Below, piece by piece: positions 11,388 through 26,400 of a DNA stretch of 64,000 nucleotides (its first letter is position 1; the number at the start of each line of letters is the position of its first letter). Made by a program: the position numbers and the translations under genes. Source of the stretch: Climacium dendroides (lineage: Eukaryota > Streptophyta > Bryopsida > Hypnales > Climaciaceae); assembly GCA_950106755.1 (NCBI GenBank), contig OX467088.1, positions 29,474,401-29,538,400 on the forward strand, given 5' to 3'. A model generated the notes under the pieces. The model searched no databases, was not told the origin of the DNA, and saw nothing but the letters and a program-made list of their open reading frames with translations.

Positions 11388-14300
11388 CATGCAAGCACGT
11401 CCCAAAACATAACACACAACTTGCAAATCTTCGAAATAATTACGATTCATGGAAAAATCAATTTGAAGAGGACCCTATTGCTTCCCCACACTTTCTAATT
11501 CAATGGAAACGGGTTTAAACAAAAAAAAATTAAAAATCATGCTCTATTTAATAGAAACCAAACCAATAACTTATATCCGTTTGACATGCAAGCACGTCCC
11601 AAAACATAACACACAACTTGCAAATCTTCGAAATAATTACGATTCATGGAAAAATCAATTTGAAGAGGACCCTATTGCTTCCTCACACTTTCTAATTCAA
11701 TGGAAACTGGTTTAAAAAAAAATAAAATAAAAAATCATGCTCTATTTAATAGAAACCAAACCAATAACTTATATCCGTTTGACATGCAAGCACGTCCCAA
11801 AACATAATACACAACTTGCAAATCTTCGAAATAATTACGATTCATGGAAAAATCAAGTTGAGGAGGACACTATTGCTTCCCGACACTTTCTCATTTAATA
11901 GAAATGGGTTTTTAAAAAAAACAAATTTAAAAATCATGCTCTATTTAATAGAAACCAAACCAATAACTTATATCCGTTTGACATACAAGCACGTCCCAAA
12001 ACATAACACACAACTTGCAAATCTTCGAAATACTTACGATTCATGGAAAAATCAATTTGAAGAGGACACTATTGCTTCCCCACACTTTCTCATTTAATAG
12101 AAATGGATTTTAAAAAAAAACAAATTTAAAAATCATGCTCTATTTAATAGAAACCAAACCAATAACTTATATCCGTTTGACATGCAAGCACGACCCAAAA
12201 CATAACACACAACTTGCAAATCTTCGAAATAATTACGATTCACGAAAAATCAATTTGAAGAGGACACTATTGCTTCCCCACACTTTCTCATTTAATAGAA
12301 ATGGGTTTTTAAAAAAAACAAATTTAAAAATCATGCTCTATTTAATAGAAACCAAACCAATAACTTATATCCGTTTGACATGCAAGCACGTCCCAAAACA
12401 TAACACACAACTTGCAAATCTTCGAAATAATTACGATTCATGGAAAAATCAATTTGAAGAGGACCCTATTGCTTCCCCACACTTTCTAATTCAATGGAAA
12501 CTGGTTTAAAAAAAAAAAAAATTAAAAATCATGCTCTATTTAATAGAAACCAAACCAATAACTTATATCCGTTTGACATGCAAGCACGTCCCAAAACATA
12601 ACACACAACTTGCAAATCTTCGAAATAATTACGATTCATGGAAAAATCAATTTGAAGAGGACCCTATTGCTTCCTCACACTTTCTAATTCAATGGAAACT
12701 GGTTTAAAAAAAAATAAAATAAAAAATCATGCTCTATTTAATAGAAACCAAACCAATAACTTATATCCGTTTGACATGCAAGCACGTCCCAAAACATAAT
12801 ACACAACTTGCAAATCTTCGAAATAATTACGATTCATGGAAAAATCAAGTTGAGGAGGACACTATTGCTTCCCGACACTTTCTCATTTAATAGAAATGGG
12901 TTTTTAAAAAAAACAAATTTAAAAATCATGCTCTATTTAATAGAAACCAAACCAATAACTTATATCCGTTTGACATACAAGCACGTCCCAAAACATAACA
13001 CACAACTTGCAAATCTTCGAAATACTTACGATTCATGGAAAAATCAATTTGAAGAGGACACTATTGCTTCCCCACACTTTCTCATTTAATAGAAATGGAT
13101 TTTAAAAAAAAACAAATTTAAAAATCATGCTCTATTTAATAGAAACCAAACCAATAACTTATATCCGTTTGACATGCAAGCACGACCCAAAACATAACAC
13201 ACAACTTGCAAATCTTCGAAATAATTACGATTCACGAAAAATCAATTTGAAGAGGACACTATTGCTTCCCCACACTTTCTCATTTAATAGAAATGGGTTT
13301 TTAAAAAAAACAAATTTAAAAATCATGCTCTATTTAATAGAAACCAAACCAATAACTTATATCCGTTTGACATGCAAGCACGTCCCAAAACATAACACAC
13401 AACTTGCAAATCTTCGAAATAATTACGATTCATGGAAAAATCAATTTGAAGAGGACCCTATTGCTTCCCCACACTTTCTAATTCAATGGAAACTGGTTTA
13501 AAAAAAAAAAAAATTAAAAATCATGCTCTATTTAATAGAAACCAAACCAATAACTTATATCCGTTTGACATGCAAGCACGTCCCAAAACATAACACACAA
13601 CTTGCAAATCTTCGAAATAATTACGATTCATGGAAAAATCAATTTGAAGAGGACCCTATTGCTTCCTCACACTTTCTAATTCAATGGAAACTGGTTTAAA
13701 AAAAAAAAAAATTAAAAATCATGCTCTATTTAATAGAAACCAAACCAATAACTTATATCCGTTTGACATGCAAGCACGTCCCAAAACATAATACACAACT
13801 TGCAAATCTTCGAAATAATTACGATTCATGGAAAAATCAAGTTGAGGAGGACACTATTGCTTCCCGACACTATCTCATTTAATAGAAATGGGTTTTTAAA
13901 AAAAACAAATTTAAAAATCATGCTCTATTTAATAGAAACCAAACCAATAACTTATATCCGTTTGACATACAAGCACGTCCCAAAACATAACACACAACTT
14001 GCAAATCTTCGAAATAATTACGATTCATGGAAAAATCAATTTGAAGAGGACACTATTGCTTCCCCACACTTTCTCATTTAATAGAAATGGATTTTAAAAA
14101 AAAACAAATTTAAAAATCATGCTCTATTTAATAGAAACCAAACCAATAACTTATATCCGTTTGACATGCAAGCACGACCCAAAACATAACACACAACTTG
14201 CAAATCTTCGAAATAATTACGATTCACGAAAAATCAATTTGAAGAGGACACTATTGCTTCCCCACACTTTCTCATTTAATAGAAATGGGTTTATAAAAAA

Positions 14301-14438
14301 AACAAATTTAAAAATCATGCTCTATTTAATAGAAACCAAACCAATAACTTATATCCGTTTGACATGCAAGCACGTCCCAAAACATAACACACAACTTGCA
14401 AATCTTCGAAATAATTACGATTCATGGAAAAATCAAGT
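11388..14438 (+). repeat. 992 bp pentamer run, second set of three copies
   Basis: Marker monomers lie at 11816, 12808 and 13800, in the same a-b-c-d-e order as at 6068-8690, with the third copy again carrying cgacactatctc. It lies in the duplicate of the 5790-10273 block, so its three copies are inherited from that larger event and were not made independently. Confidence 0.85.
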
Positions 14439-16021
14439 TGAGGAGGACACTATTGCTTCCCGACACTTTCTCATTTAATAAAAATGGGTTTTTAAAAAAA
14501 ACAAATTTAAAAATCATGCTCTATTTAATAGAAACCAAACCAATAACTTATATCCGTTTGACATGCAAGCACGTCCCAAAACATAAAACACAACTTGCAA
14601 ATCTTCGAAATAATTACGATTCATGGAAAAATCAATTTGAAGAGGACCCTATTGCTTCCCCACACTTTCTAATTCAATGGAAACTGGTTTAAAAAAAAAA
14701 GAAATTAAAAATCATGCTCTATTTAATAGAAACCAAACCAATAACTTATATCCGTTTGACATGCAAGCACGTCCCAAAACATAACACACAACTTGCAAAT
14801 CTTCGAAATAATTACAATTCATGGAAAAATCAATTTGAAGAGGACCCTATTGCTTCCTCACACTTTCTAATTCAATGGAAACTGGTTTAAAAAAAAAAAA
14901 AATTAAAAATCATGCTCTATTTAATAGAAACCAAACCAATAACTTATATCCGTTTGACATGCAAGCACGACCCAAAACATAACACACAACTTGCAAATCT
15001 TCGAAATAATTTCGATTCATGGAAAAATCAAGTTCAGGAGAACACTATTGCTTGCCGACACTTTCTCATTTAATAGAAATGGATTTTTAAAAGAAACAAA
15101 TTTAAAAATCATGCTCTATTTAATAGAAACCAAACCAATAACTTATATCCGTTTGATATGCAAGCACGTCCCAAAACATAACACACAACTTGCAAATCTT
15201 CGAAATAATTACGATTCATGGAAAAATCAATTTGAAGAGGACCCTATTGCTTCCCCACACTTTCTAATTCAATGGAAACGGGTTTAAACAAAAAAAAATT
15301 AAAAATCATGCTCTATTTAATAGAAACCAAACCAATAACTTATATCCGTTTGACATGCAAGCACGTCCCAAAACATAACACAGAACTTGCAAATCTTCGA
15401 AATAATTACGATTCATGGAAAAATCAAGTTGAGGAGGACACTATTGCTTCCCGACACTTTCTCATTTAATAGAAATGGGTTTTTAAAAAAAACAAATTTA
15501 AAAATCATGCTCTATTTAATAGAAACCAAACCAATAACTTATATCCGTTTGACATGCAAGCACGTCCCAAAACATAACACACAACTTGCAAATCTTCGAA
15601 ATAATTACGATTCATGGAAAAATCAATTTGAAGAGGACCCTATTGCTTCCTCACACTTTCTAATTCAATGGAAACTGGTTTAAAAAAAAAAAAATTAAAA
15701 ATCATGCTCTATTTAATAGAAACCAAACCAATAATTTATATCCGTTTGACATGCAAGCACGTCCCAAAACATAACACACAACTTGCAAATCTCCGAAATA
15801 ATTACGATTCATGGAAAAATCAATTGGAGCAGGACACTATTGCTTCCCCACACTTTCTAAATCAATGGAAACTGGTTTAAAAAAAAAAAAAATTAAAAAT
15901 CATGCTCTATTTAATAGAAACGAAACCAATAACTTATATCCGTTTGACATGCAAGCACGTCCCAAAACATAACACACAACTTGCAAATCTTCGAAATAAT
16001 TACGATTCATGGAAAAATCAA
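11538..16021 (+). repeat. 4.48 kb block, partner of 5790-10273
   Basis: Second copy at an offset of 5,748 bp. It carries the rare variant cluster at about 15010-15100 and the cagaacttgc variant near 15382 (partner near 9634). Its right end leads straight into sequence that also belongs to the 15755-19123 block, so the two duplications overlap by about 270 bp. Confidence 0.85.
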
Positions 16022-18534
16022 TTTGAAGAGGACACTATTGCTTCCCCACACTTTCTCATTTAATAGAAATGGATTTTAAAAAAAAACAAATTTAAAAATC
16101 ATGCTCTATTTAATAGAAACCAAACCAATAACTTATATCCGTTTGACATGCAAGCACGACCCAAAACATAACACACAACTTGCAAATCTTCGAAATAATT
16201 ACGATTCATGGAAAAATCAATTTGAAGAGGACCCTATTGCTTCCCCACACTTTCTAATTCAATGGAAACGGGTTTAAACAAAAAAAAATTAAAAATCATG
16301 CTCTATTTAATAGAAACCAAACCAATAACTTATATCCGTTTCACATGCAAGCACGTCCCAAAACATAACACACAACTTGCAAATCTTCGAAATAATTACG
16401 ATTCATGGAAAAATCAAGTTGAGGAGGACACTATTGCTTCCCGACACTTTCTCATTTAATAGAAATGGGTTTTTAAAAAAAACAAATTTAAAAATCATGC
16501 TCTATTTAATAGAAACCAAACCAATAACTTATATCCGTTTGACATGCAAGCACGTCCCAAAACATAACACACAACTTGCAAATCTTCGAAATAATTACGA
16601 TTCATGGAAAAATCAATTTGAAGAGGACCCTATTGCTTCCTTACACTTTCTAATTCAATGGAAACTGGTTTAAAAAAAAAAAAATTAAAAATCATGCTCT
16701 ATTTAATAGAAACCAAACCAATAATTTATATCCGTTTGACATGCAAGCACGTCCCAAAACATAACACACAACTTGCAAATCTCCGAAATAATTACGATTC
16801 ATGGAAAAATCAATTGGAGCAGGACACTATTGCTTCCCCACACTTTCTAAATCAATGGAAACTGGTTTAAAAAAAAAAAAAATTAAAAATCATGCTCTAT
16901 TTAATAGAAACGAAACCAATAACTTATATCCGTTTGACATGCAAGCACGTCCCAAAACATAAAACACAACTTGCAAATCTTCGAAATAATTACGATTCAT
17001 GGAAAAATCAAGTTGAGGAGGACACTATTGCTTCCCGACACTTTCTCATTTAATAGAAATGGGTTTTTAAAAAAAACAAATTTAAAAATCATGCTCTATT
17101 TAATAGAAACCAAACCAATAACTTATATCCGTTTGACATACAAGCACGTCCCAAAACATAACACACAACTTGCAAATCTTCGAAATAATTACGATTCATG
17201 GAAAAATCAATTTGAAGAGGACACTATTGCTTCCCCACACTTTCTCATTTAATAGAAATGGATTTTAAAAAAAAACAAATTTAAAAATCATGCTCTATTT
17301 AATAGAAACCAAACCAATAACTTATATCCGTTTGACATGCAAGCACGACCCAAAACATAACACACAACTTGCAAATCTTCGAAATAATTACGATTCACGA
17401 AAAATCAATTTGAAGAGGACACTATTGCTTCCCCACACTTTCTCATTTAATAGAAATGGGTTTTTAAAAAAAACAAATTTAAAAATCATGCTCTATTTAA
17501 TAGAAACCAAACCAATAACTTATATCCGTTTGACATGCAAGCACGTCCCAAAACATAACACACAACTTGCAAATCTTCGAAATAATTACGATTCATGGAA
17601 AAATCAATTTGAAGAGGACCCTATTGCTTCCCCACACTTTCTAATTCAATGGAAACTGGTTTAAAAAAAAAAAAAATTAAAAATCATGCTCTATTTAATA
17701 GAAACCAAACCAATAACTTATATCCGTTTGACATGCAAGCACGTCCCAAAACATAACACACAACTTGCAAATCTTCGAAATAATTACGATTCATGGAAAA
17801 ATCAATTTGAAGAGGACCCTATTGCTTCCTCACACTTTCTAATTCAATGGAAACTGGTTTAAAAAAAAATAAAATAAAAAATCATGCTCTATTTAATAGA
17901 AACCAAACCAATAACTTATATCCGTTTGACATGCAAGCACGTCCCAAAACATAATACACAACTTGCAAATCTTCGAAATAATTACGATTCATGGAAAAAT
18001 CAAGTTGAGGAGGACACTATTGCTTCCCGACACTTTCTCATTTAATAGAAATGGGTTTTTAAAAAAAACAAATTTAAAAATCATGCTCTATTTAATAGAA
18101 ACCAAACCAATAACTTATATCCGTTTGACATACAAGCACGTCCCAAAACATAACACACAACTTGCAAATCTTCGAAATACTTACGATTCATGGAAAAATC
18201 AATTTGAAGAGGACACTATTGCTTCCCCACACTTTCTCATTTAATAGAAATGGATTTTAAAAAAAAACAAATTTAAAAATCATGCTCTATTTAATAGAAA
18301 CCAAACCAATAACTTATATCCGTTTGACATGCAAGCACGACCCAAAACATAACACACAACTTGCAAATCTTCGAAATAATTACGATTCACGAAAAATCAA
18401 TTTGAAGAGGACACTATTGCTTCCCCACACTTTCTCATTTAATAGAAATGGGTTTTTAAAAAAAACAAATTTAAAAATCATGCTCTATTTAATAGAAACC
18501 AAACCAATAACTTATATCCGTTTGACATGCAAGC
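15384..18534 (+). repeat. 3.15 kb block, partner of 1903-5053
   Basis: Copy of the block at 1903-5053, 68 monomers away. It overlaps the 4,363 bp and 5,748 bp duplications, so the stretch around 15.4-18.5 kb has taken part in at least three separate copying events. Confidence 0.8.
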
Positions 18535-19123
18535 ACGTCCCAAAACATAACACACAACTTGCAAATCTTCGAAATAATTACGATTCATGGAAAAATCAAT
18601 TTGAAGAGGACCCTATTGCTTCCCCACACTTTCTAATTCAATGGAAACTGGTTTAAAAAAAAAAAAAATTAAAAATCATGCTCTATTTAATAGAAACCAA
18701 ACCAATAACTTATATCCGTTTGACATGCAAGCACGTCCCAAAACATAACACACAACTTGCAAATCTTCGAAATAATTACGATTCATGGAAAAATCAATTT
18801 GAAGAGGACCCTATTGCTTCCTCACACTTTCTAATTCAATGGAAACTGGTTTAAAAAAAAATAAAATAAAAAATCATGCTCTATTTAATAGAAACCAAAC
18901 CAATAACTTATATCCGTTTGACATGCAAGCACGTCCCAAAACATAATACACAACTTGCAAATCTTCGAAATAATTACGATTCATGGAAAAATCAAGTTGA
19001 GGAGGACACTATTGCTTCCCGACACTTTCTCATTTAATAGAAATGGGTTTTTAAAAAAAACAAATTTAAAAATCATGCTCTATTTAATAGAAACCAAACC
19101 AATAACTTATATCCGTTTGACAT
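15755..19123 (+). repeat. 3.37 kb block, recopied at 20118-23486 (offset 4,363 bp)
   Basis: All diagnostic variants agree at a constant offset of 22 monomers. The left junction lies between the gacatgcaag/gacatacaag difference (about 15753/20116) and the ctccgaaat variant. The right junction is the gacatacaag/gacatgcaag difference at about 19123/23486. One difference noted inside is ttaaaaagaaaaaaaatt near 20247 against a pure A run near 15884. Confidence 0.82.
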
Positions 19124-20140
19124 ACAAGCACGTCCCAAAACATAACACACAACTTGCAAATCTTCGAAATACTTACGATTCATGGAAAAATCAATTTGAA
19201 GAGGACACTATTGCTTCCCCACACTTTCTCATTTAATAGAAATGGATTTTAAAAAAAAACAAATTTAAAAATCATGCTCTATTTAATAGAAACCAAACCA
19301 ATAACTTATATCCGTTTGACATGCAAGCACGACCCAAAACATAACACACAACTTGCAAATCTTCGAAATAATTACGATTCACGAAAAATCAATTTGAAGA
19401 GGACACTATTGCTTCCCCACACTTTCTCATTTAATAGAAATGGGTTTTTAAAAAAAACAAATTTAAAAATCATGCTCTATTTAATAGAAACCAAACCAAT
19501 AACTTATATCCGTTTGACATGCAAGCACGTCCCAAAACATAACACACAACTTGCAAATCTTCGAAATAATTACGATTCATGGAAAAATCAATTTGAAGAG
19601 GACCCTATTGCTTCCCCACACTTTCTAATTCAATGGAAACTGGTTTAAAAAAAAAAAAAATTAAAAATCATGCTCTATTTAATAGAAACCAAACCAATAA
19701 CTTATATCCGTTTGACATGCAAGCACGTCCCAAAACATAACACACAACTTGCAAATCTTCGAAATAATTACGATTCATGGAAAAATCAATTTGAAGAGGA
19801 CCCTATTGCTTCCTCACACTTTCTAATTCAATGGAAACTGGTTTAAAAAAAAAAAAAATTAAAAATCATGCTCTATTTAATAGAAACCAAACCAATAACT
19901 TATATCCGTTTGACATGCAAGCACGTCCCAAAACATAATACACAACTTGCAAATCTTCGAAATAATTACGATTCATGGAAAAATCAAGTTGAGGAGGACA
20001 CTATTGCTTCCCGACACTATCTCATTTAATAGAAATGGGTTTTTAAAAAAAACAAATTTAAAAATCATGCTCTATTTAATAGAAACCAAACCAATAACTT
20101 ATATCCGTTTGACATACAAGCACGTCCCAAAACATAACAC
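16970..20140 (+). repeat. 992 bp pentamer run, third set of about 3.2 copies
   Basis: Marker monomers lie at 16971, 17963, 18955 and (partial) 19947. The first copy has cataaaacac and cgaaataatt where later copies have cataatacac and cgaaatactt. The final copy has cgacactatctc, as do the last copies of the runs at 8052 and 13800, then switches into ctccgaaat/caattggagcagg at the 20.12 kb junction. Confidence 0.83.
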
Positions 20141-23100
20141 ACAACTTGCAAATCTCCGAAATAATTACGATTCATGGAAAAATCAATTGGAGCAGGACAC
20201 TATTGCTTCCCCACACTTTCTAAATCAATGGAAACTGGTTTAAAAAGAAAAAAAATTAAAAATCATGCTCTATTTAATAGAAACGAAACCAATAACTTAT
20301 ATCCGTTTGACATGCAAGCACGTCCCAAAACATAACACACAACTTGCAAATCTTCGAAATAATTACGATTCATGGAAAAATCAATTTGAAGAGGACACTA
20401 TTGCTTCCCCACACTTTCTCATTTAATAGAAATGGATTTTAAAAAAAAACAAATTTAAAAATCATGCTCTATTTAATAGAAACCAAACCAATAACTTATA
20501 TCCGTTTGACATGCAAGCACGACCCAAAACATAACACACAACTTGCAAATCTTCGAAATAATTACGATTCATGGAAAAATCAATTTGAAGAGGACCCTAT
20601 TGCTTCCCCACACTTTCTAATTCAATGGAAACGGGTTTAAACAAAAAAAAATTAAAAATCATGCTCTATTTAATAGAAACCAAACCAATAACTTATATCC
20701 GTTTCACATGCAAGCACGTCCCAAAACATAACACACAACTTGCAAATCTTCGAAATAATTACGATTCATGGAAAAATCAAGTTGAGGAGGACACTATTGC
20801 TTCCCGACACTTTCTCATTTAATAGAAATGGGTTTTTAAAAAAAACAAATTTAAAAATCATGCTCTATTTAATAGAAACCAAACCAATAACTTATATCCG
20901 TTTGACATGCAAGCACGTCCCAAAACATAACACACAACTTGCAAATCTTCGAAATAATTACGATTCATGGAAAAATCAATTTGAAGAGGACCCTATTGCT
21001 TCCTTACACTTTCTAATTCAATGGAAACTGGTTTAAAAAAAAAAAAATTAAAAATCATGCTCTATTTAATAGAAACCAAACCAATAATTTATATCCGTTT
21101 GACATGCAAGCACGTCCCAAAACATAACACACAACTTGCAAATCTCCGAAATAATTACGATTCATGGAAAAATCAATTGGAGCAGGACACTATTGCTTCC
21201 CCACACTTTCTAAATCAATGGAAACTGGTTTAAAAAAAAAAAAAATTAAAAATCATGCTCTATTTAATAGAAACGAAACCAATAACTTATATCCGTTTGA
21301 CATGCAAGCACGTCCCAAAACATAAAACACAACTTGCAAATCTTCGAAATAATTACGATTCATGGAAAAATCAAGTTGAGGAGGACACTATTGCTTCCCG
21401 ACACTTTCTCATTTAATAGAAATGGGTTTTTAAAAAAAACAAATTTAAAAATCATGCTCTATTTAATAGAAACCAAACCAATAACTTATATCCGTTTGAC
21501 ATACAAGCACGTCCCAAAACATAACACACAACTTGCAAATCTTCGAAATAATTACGATTCATGGAAAAATCAATTTGAAGAGGACACTATTGCTTCCCCA
21601 CACTTTCTCATTTAATAGAAATGGATTTTAAAAAAAAACAAATTTAAAAATCATGCTCTATTTAATAGAAACCAAACCAATAACTTATATCCGTTTGACA
21701 TGCAAGCACGACCCAAAACATAACACACAACTTGCAAATCTTCGAAATAATTACGATTCACGAAAAATCAATTTGAAGAGGACACTATTGCTTCCCCACA
21801 CTTTCTCATTTAATAGAAATGGGTTTTTAAAAAAAACAAATTTAAAAATCATGCTCTATTTAATAGAAACCAAACCAATAACTTATATCCGTTTGACATG
21901 CAAGCACGTCCCAAAACATAACACACAACTTGCAAATCTTCGAAATAATTACGATTCATGGAAAAATCAATTTGAAGAGGACCCTATTGCTTCCCCACAC
22001 TTTCTAATTCAATGGAAACTGGTTTAAAAAAAAAAAAAATTAAAAATCATGCTCTATTTAATAGAAACCAAACCAATAACTTATATCCGTTTGACATGCA
22101 AGCACGTCCCAAAACATAACACACAACTTGCAAATCTTCGAAATAATTACGATTCATGGAAAAATCAATTTGAAGAGGACCCTATTGCTTCCTCACACTT
22201 TCTAATTCAATGGAAACTGGTTTAAAAAAAAATAAAATAAAAAATCATGCTCTATTTAATAGAAACCAAACCAATAACTTATATCCGTTTGACATGCAAG
22301 CACGTCCCAAAACATAATACACAACTTGCAAATCTTCGAAATAATTACGATTCATGGAAAAATCAAGTTGAGGAGGACACTATTGCTTCCCGACACTTTC
22401 TCATTTAATAGAAATGGGTTTTTAAAAAAAACAAATTTAAAAATCATGCTCTATTTAATAGAAACCAAACCAATAACTTATATCCGTTTGACATACAAGC
22501 ACGTCCCAAAACATAACACACAACTTGCAAATCTTCGAAATACTTACGATTCATGGAAAAATCAATTTGAAGAGGACACTATTGCTTCCCCACACTTTCT
22601 CATTTAATAGAAATGGATTTTAAAAAAAAACAAATTTAAAAATCATGCTCTATTTAATAGAAACCAAACCAATAACTTATATCCGTTTGACATGCAAGCA
22701 CGACCCAAAACATAACACACAACTTGCAAATCTTCGAAATAATTACGATTCACGAAAAATCAATTTGAAGAGGACACTATTGCTTCCCCACACTTTCTCA
22801 TTTAATAGAAATGGGTTTTTAAAAAAAACAAATTTAAAAATCATGCTCTATTTAATAGAAACCAAACCAATAACTTATATCCGTTTGACATGCAAGCACG
22901 TCCCAAAACATAACACACAACTTGCAAATCTTCGAAATAATTACGATTCATGGAAAAATCAATTTGAAGAGGACCCTATTGCTTCCCCACACTTTCTAAT
23001 TCAATGGAAACTGGTTTAAAAAAAAAAAAAATTAAAAATCATGCTCTATTTAATAGAAACCAAACCAATAACTTATATCCGTTTGACATGCAAGCACGTC

Positions 23101-23486
23101 CCAAAACATAACACACAACTTGCAAATCTTCGAAATAATTACGATTCATGGAAAAATCAATTTGAAGAGGACCCTATTGCTTCCTCACACTTTCTAATTC
23201 AATGGAAACTGGTTTAAAAAAAAATAAAATAAAAAATCATGCTCTATTTAATAGAAACCAAACCAATAACTTATATCCGTTTGACATGCAAGCACGTCCC
23301 AAAACATAATACACAACTTGCAAATCTTCGAAATAATTACGATTCATGGAAAAATCAAGTTGAGGAGGACACTATTGCTTCCCGACACTTTCTCATTTAA
23401 TAGAAATGGGTTTTTAAAAAAAACAAATTTAAAAATCATGCTCTATTTAATAGAAACCAAACCAATAACTTATATCCGTTTGACAT
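20118..23486 (+). repeat. 3.37 kb block, partner of 15755-19123
   Basis: Second copy at 4,363 bp. It is the last block made only of zone-1 monomers. Immediately to its right the first zone-2 variants appear: cacccaac near 23510 and atatctgtttg near 23672. Confidence 0.82.
21334..23485 (+). repeat. 992 bp pentamer run, fourth set of about 2.2 copies
   Basis: Marker monomers lie at 21334, 22326 and 23318. The pentamer is broken in the last copy, where the gacatacaag monomer is replaced by one with gacatgcaag, gacccaaaac and cacccaac at about 23486-23515. Confidence 0.82.
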
Positions 23487-26400
23487 GCAAGCACGACCCA
23501 AAACATAACACCCAACTTGCAAATCTTCGAAATAATTACGATTCATGGAAAAATCAATTTGAAGAGGACCCTATTGCTTCCCCACACTTTCTAATTCAAT
23601 GGAAACTGGTTTAAAAAAAAAAAAATTAAAAATCATGCTCTATTTAATAGAAACCAAACCAATAACTTATATCTGTTTGACATGCAAGCACGTCCCAAAA
23701 CATAACACACAACTTGCAAATCTCCGAAATAATTACGATTCATGGAAAAATCAATTGGAGCAGGACACTATTGCTTCCCCACACTTTCTCATTTAATAGA
23801 AATGGGTTTTAAAAAAAAACAAATTTAAAAATCATGCTCTATTTAATAGAAACCAAACCAATAACTTATATCCGTTTGACACACAAGCACGTCCCAAAAC
23901 ATAACACACAACTTGCAAATCTTCGAAATAATTACGATTCATAGAAAAATCAATTTGAAGAGGACCCTATTGCTTCCCCACACTTTCTTAATCAATGGAA
24001 ATCGGTTTCAAAAAAAACAAATTTAAAAATCATGCTCTATCTAATAGAAACCAAACCAATAACTTATATCTGTTTGACATGCAAGCACGACCCAAAACAT
24101 AACACACAACTTGCAAATCTTCGAAATAATTACGATTCATGGAAAAATCAAGTTGAGGAGAACACTATTGCTTGCCGACACTTTCTCATTTAATAGAAAT
24201 GGATTTTTTAAAAAAACAAATTTAAAAATCATGCTCTATTTAATAGAAACCAAACCAATAACTTATATCCGTTTGACATGCAAGCACGTCCCAAAACATA
24301 ACACACAACTTGCAAATCTTTGAAATAATTACGATTCATAGAAAAATCAATTTGAAGAGGACCCTATTGCTTCCCCACACTTTCTTAATCAATGGAAATC
24401 GGTTTCAAAAAAAACAAATTTAAAAATCATGCTCTATCTAATAGAAACCAAACCAATAACTTATATCTGTTTGACATGCAAGCACGACCCAAAACATAAC
24501 ACACAACTTGCAAATCTTCGAAATAATTACGATTCACGAAAAATCAATTTGAAGAGGACACTATTGCTTCCCCACACTTTCTCATTTAATAGAAATGGGT
24601 TTTTAAAAAAAACAAATTTAAAAATCATGCTCTATTTAATAGAAACCAAACCAATAACTTATATCCGTTTGACATGCAAGCACGTCCCAAAACATAACAC
24701 ACAACTTGCAAATCTTTGAAATAATTACGATTCATGGAAAAATCAATTTGAAGAGGACCCTATTGATTCCCAACACACTTTCTAATTCAATGGAAACTGG
24801 TTTAAAAAAAAAAAAATTAAAAATCATGCTCTATTTAATAGAAACCAAACCAATAACTTATATCCGTTTGACATGCAAGCACGTCCCAAAACATAACACA
24901 CAACTTGCAAATCTTTGAAATAATTACGATTCATGGAAAAATCAATTTGAAGAGGACCCTATTGATTCCCAACACACTTTCTAATTCAATGGAAACTGGT
25001 TTAAAAAAAAAAAAATTAAAAATCATGCTCTATTTAATAGAAACCAAACCAATAACTTATATCCGTTTGACATGCGAGCACGTCCCAAAACATAACACAC
25101 AACTTGCAAATCTTCGAAATAATTACGATTCATGGAAAAATCAATTTAAAGAGGACCCTATTGCGTCCCCACACTTTCTCATTTAATAGAAATGGGTTTT
25201 TAAAAAAAACAAATTTAAAAATCATGCTCTATTTAATAGAAACCAAACCAATAACTTATATCCGTTTCACATGCAAGCACGTCCCAAAACATAACACACA
25301 ACTTGCAAATCTTTGAAATAATTACGATTCATGGAAAAATCAATTTGAAGAGGACCCTATTGCGTACCCACACTTTCTCATTTAATAGAAATGGGTTTTT
25401 AAAAAAAACAAATTTAAAAATCATGCTCTATTTAATAGAAACCAAACCAATAACTTATATCCGTTTGACATGCAAGCACGTCCCAAAACATAACACACAA
25501 CTTGCAAATCTTTGAAATAATTACGATTCATGGAAAAATCAATTTGAAGAGGACACTATTGATTCCCAACACACTTTCTAATTCAATGGAAACTGGTTTA
25601 AAAAAAAAAAATTAAAAATCATGCTCTATTTAATAGAAACCAAACCAATAACTTATATCCGTTTGACATGCAAGCACGTCCCAAAACATAACACACAACT
25701 TGCAAATCTTCGAAATAATTACGATTCATGGAAAAATCAATTTGAAGAGGACCCTATTGCGTCCCCACACTTTCTCATTTAATAGAAATGGGTTTTTAAA
25801 AAAAACAAATTTAAAAATCATGCTCTATTTAATAGAAACCAAACCAATAACTTATATCCGTTTGACATGCAAGCACGTCCCAAAACATAACACACAACTT
25901 GCAAATCTTCGAAATAATTACGATTCATGGAAAAATCAATTTAAAGAGGACCCTATTGCGTCCCCACACTTTCTCATTTAATAGAAATGGGTTTTTAAAA
26001 AAAACAAATTTAAAAATCATGCTCTATTTAATAGAAACCAAACCAATAACTTATATCCGTTTCACATGCAAGCACGTCCCAAAACATAACACACAACTTG
26101 CAAATCTTTGAAATAATTACGATTCATGGAAAAATCAATTTGAAGAGGACCCTATTGCGTACCCACACTTTCTCATTTAATAGAAATGGGTTTTTAAAAA
26201 AAACAAATTTAAAAATCATGCTCTATTTAATAGAAACCAAACCAATAACTTATATCCGTTTGACATGCAAGCACGTCCCAAAACATAACACACAACTTGC
26301 AAATCTTCCAAATAATTACGATTCATGGGAAAATCAATTTGAAGAGGACCCTATTGCGTCCCCACACTTTCTCATCTAATAGAAATTGGTTTTTAAAAAA

